A DNA stretch of 14,142 bases from Nitrososphaerota archaeon (GTDB taxonomy: Archaea; Thermoproteota; Nitrososphaeria; Nitrososphaerales; Nitrosopumilaceae), in the NCBI GenBank assembly GCA_016200035.1, contig JACQFM010000072.1, positions 1 to 14,142 on the forward strand. Direction: 5' to 3'. The notes beneath the pieces were generated by a model. The model searched no databases. It was given only the letters and a program-made list of their open reading frames with translations, and was not told where the DNA came from. Positions 13,124-14,142 of the stretch are shown here, one piece after another (the first letter of the stretch is position 1; each line of letters begins with the position of its first letter). The translations under genes and the position numbers were made by a program.

Positions 13124-13894
13124 TTGTCGTCAGTAAAAAACGTAATAAATGATAGCTATAAACTAATGCTGTTAAAGGATTACCTGCGAGAAGCTATCAA
13201 AGAATCTGGATTTGCTGATGTTGACATTCAAAAAACACCAACTGGAACTAGAGTTGGACTTCATGTGACAAGACCCGGAATCGTAATTGGAAGAAAAGGT
13301 GCTGGAATACGTGATCTAACAAAGGTACTTGAAAAGGACTTTGATCTTAAAAACCCACAAATTTCTGTAATAGAAATCACAAAGCCAGAGCTTCAACCTA
13401 GCGTAATGTGTAACAGAATGTCACAGCATTTGGCAAGAGGCACGGCTTTTAGAAGAGCTGTCATGTGGACAATGCAGACAATAATGAATGCTGGAGCAAT
13501 GGGTGTTCAAATTACAATTTCTGGAAAGCTTAGAGGTGAACGTTCCAGTTTTGAAAAACATAGTAAAGGAATTCTGCCTAGAGCAGGGCATCACGCAGAT
13601 GTTGTAGTTTCAGAAGACATTGTTCACGTGAATACGAAAATGGGTCTCATAGGTGTACGCATCAGAATTGCAAGAAAAGAAAAATACATTCCGGAGTTTG
13701 AACTAAAAGCTAAGCAGGAAGAAGCTCCATCTAAAGTAAAGGAAATAGAAGTAGAGGAAAAAGAAATTACTGCCATAGAGGAAATATCTGAGGATTCTTC
13801 TAAACCAAAGACGGAAAGTGAATTAATTGCACAAGAAGAGGAACTGGTCAAGTCTGTTGAAACGTTTGAAGAAGCAGAAGAGGAATTAAAGTAA
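13124..13894 (+). CDS. rps3: 30S ribosomal protein S3 (uS3)
   Basis: S3 forms part of the mRNA entry channel. After a helical start (KDYLREAIKESGFADVDIQK), the KH domain carries the GRKG loop (residues 56-59) in RPGIVIGRKGAGIRDLTKVL. The C-terminal S3 domain follows with GVQITISGKLRGERSSFEKH and LPRAGHHADVVVS. Residues from about 197 to 256 form a glutamate- and lysine-rich tail, net acidic, without globular pattern, which should project from the ribosome surface. The start is TTG at 13124, one base after the L22 stop. The stop codon shares one base with the L29 ATG. Confidence 0.96.
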   Translation: MSSVKNVINDSYKLMLLKDYLREAIKESGFADVDIQKTPTGTRVGLHVTRPGIVIGRKGAGIRDLTKVLEKDFDLKNPQISVIEITKPELQPSVMCNRMSQHLARGTAFRRAVMWTMQTIMNAGAMGVQITISGKLRGERSSFEKHSKGILPRAGHHADVVVSEDIVHVNTKMGLIGVRIRIARKEKYIPEFELKAKQEEAPSKVKEIEVEEKEITAIEEISEDSSKPKTESELIAQEEELVKSVETFEEAEEELK

Positions 13895-14097
13895 TGACTA
13901 GACTGAAAATGAAGACCATCCGAGAATTAAATGAGACCGATCTTAAAGATAGGCTAAGCCAGTTACGTTCTGAGCTGACTAAATTACGTGTTGAAGGTTC
14001 CAAAGGAACACTGAGAAAAGAAAGTGGCAAGCTAAGACCATTAAGAAGAGATATAGCGAGAATTCTTACCAGGCTAAACGAGATGAGGAAGCAATGA
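13894..14097 (+). CDS. rpl29: 50S ribosomal protein L29 (uL29)
   Basis: L29 is a small two-helix protein near the tunnel exit beside L23. The 67-residue product has the family pattern MKTIRELNETDLKDRLSQLR followed by ELTKLRVEGSKGTLRKESGK and a basic second helix (RRDIARILTRLNEMRKQ). The ATG shares its first base with the S3 stop codon, and its own stop overlaps the rnp1 start as ATGA. Confidence 0.95.
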   Translation: MTRLKMKTIRELNETDLKDRLSQLRSELTKLRVEGSKGTLRKESGKLRPLRRDIARILTRLNEMRKQ

Positions 14098-14142
14098 TTA
14101 CACCTGAAAACATTAAAGGACATGAGTTAATAGGACTTCAAG
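14094..14142 (+). CDS. rnp1: RNase P protein component 1 (Rpp29/Pop4 family), 5' part only
   Basis: The ATG at 14094 overlaps the L29 stop, and the frame reads MITPENIKGHELIGLQ to the end of the window. 'I-T-P-x-N-I-x-x-H-E-L-I-G-L' is the usual opening of archaeal Rnp1, one of the proteins that help the RNase P RNA trim tRNA 5' ends. Rnp1 also normally follows L29 in archaea. Only 16 complete codons are visible, so the call rests on this motif and gene order. Confidence 0.85.
   Translation, partial: MITPENIKGHELIGLQ

Noticed and set aside
1..14142. CRISPR arrays, insertion sequences, integrase/attachment sites, toxin-antitoxin or defence genes
   Set aside because: I looked for repeated units, transposase or nuclease-like proteins and terminal repeats and found none. 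All long frames are explained by core genes with similar base composition.

Overview
This AT-rich window looks like chromosomal core DNA of an archaeon, most likely an ammonia-oxidising thaumarchaeon (Nitrososphaerota, group I.1a-like); that lineage assignment is inference. The archaeal evidence is: a ribosomal cluster in the archaeal order L3-L4-L23-S19-L22-S3-L29-rnp1 with archaeal-type proteins, a 20S proteasome alpha subunit, a DUF371 protein, a COG2106 SPOUT methyltransferase next to L3, and TATA boxes centred about 25-29 nt upstream of start codons. There are no Shine-Dalgarno sites or -35/-10 promoters. GTG and TTG starts are common, which fits leaderless transcripts.

Layout. 1-346 (minus): an incomplete Lrp/AsnC-type RAM-domain protein and tRNA-Thr(UGU). 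429-5722: a purine cluster purS, purQ, purL, purF and a second stand-alone RAM-domain gene. A two-CBS-domain gene on the minus strand lies between purS and purQ. 5754-6125: a membrane-anchored protein of unknown function. 6181-7008: purC. 7009-7304: an AT-rich gap with a T-rich terminator region and three GTAC sites spaced exactly 20 bp apart around a TATA-like element. 7305-8278: a winged-helix regulator and, convergent to it, a DUF371 protein. From 8331: psmA, divergent from DUF371 and apparently sharing one TATA element with it. 9108-9923: the SPOUT methyltransferase. 9955-10065: a 36-residue predicted membrane microprotein with its own TATA box. 10151 to the end: the ribosomal protein operon, running out of the window inside rnp1.

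How the genes work together. PurF starts de novo purine synthesis. PurS, PurQ and PurL form the FGAM synthase that needs glutamine-derived ammonia, and PurC makes SAICAR. The RAM protein behind purF and the CBS protein inside the cluster could both sense small molecules (amino acids, adenine nucleotides), but nothing in the sequence proves this. The ribosomal genes overlap or nearly abut and are probably one transcription unit. L2 is absent from its usual place between L23 and S19.

I see no CRISPR array, insertion sequence, prophage, toxin-antitoxin or defence locus. The window is mainly housekeeping DNA. Its most unusual parts are small-scale: the 20-bp GTAC array, the shared psmA/DUF371 promoter that argues for a different psmA start, the 36-residue microprotein, and a 13-codon ORF that fills the L23-S19 spacer.
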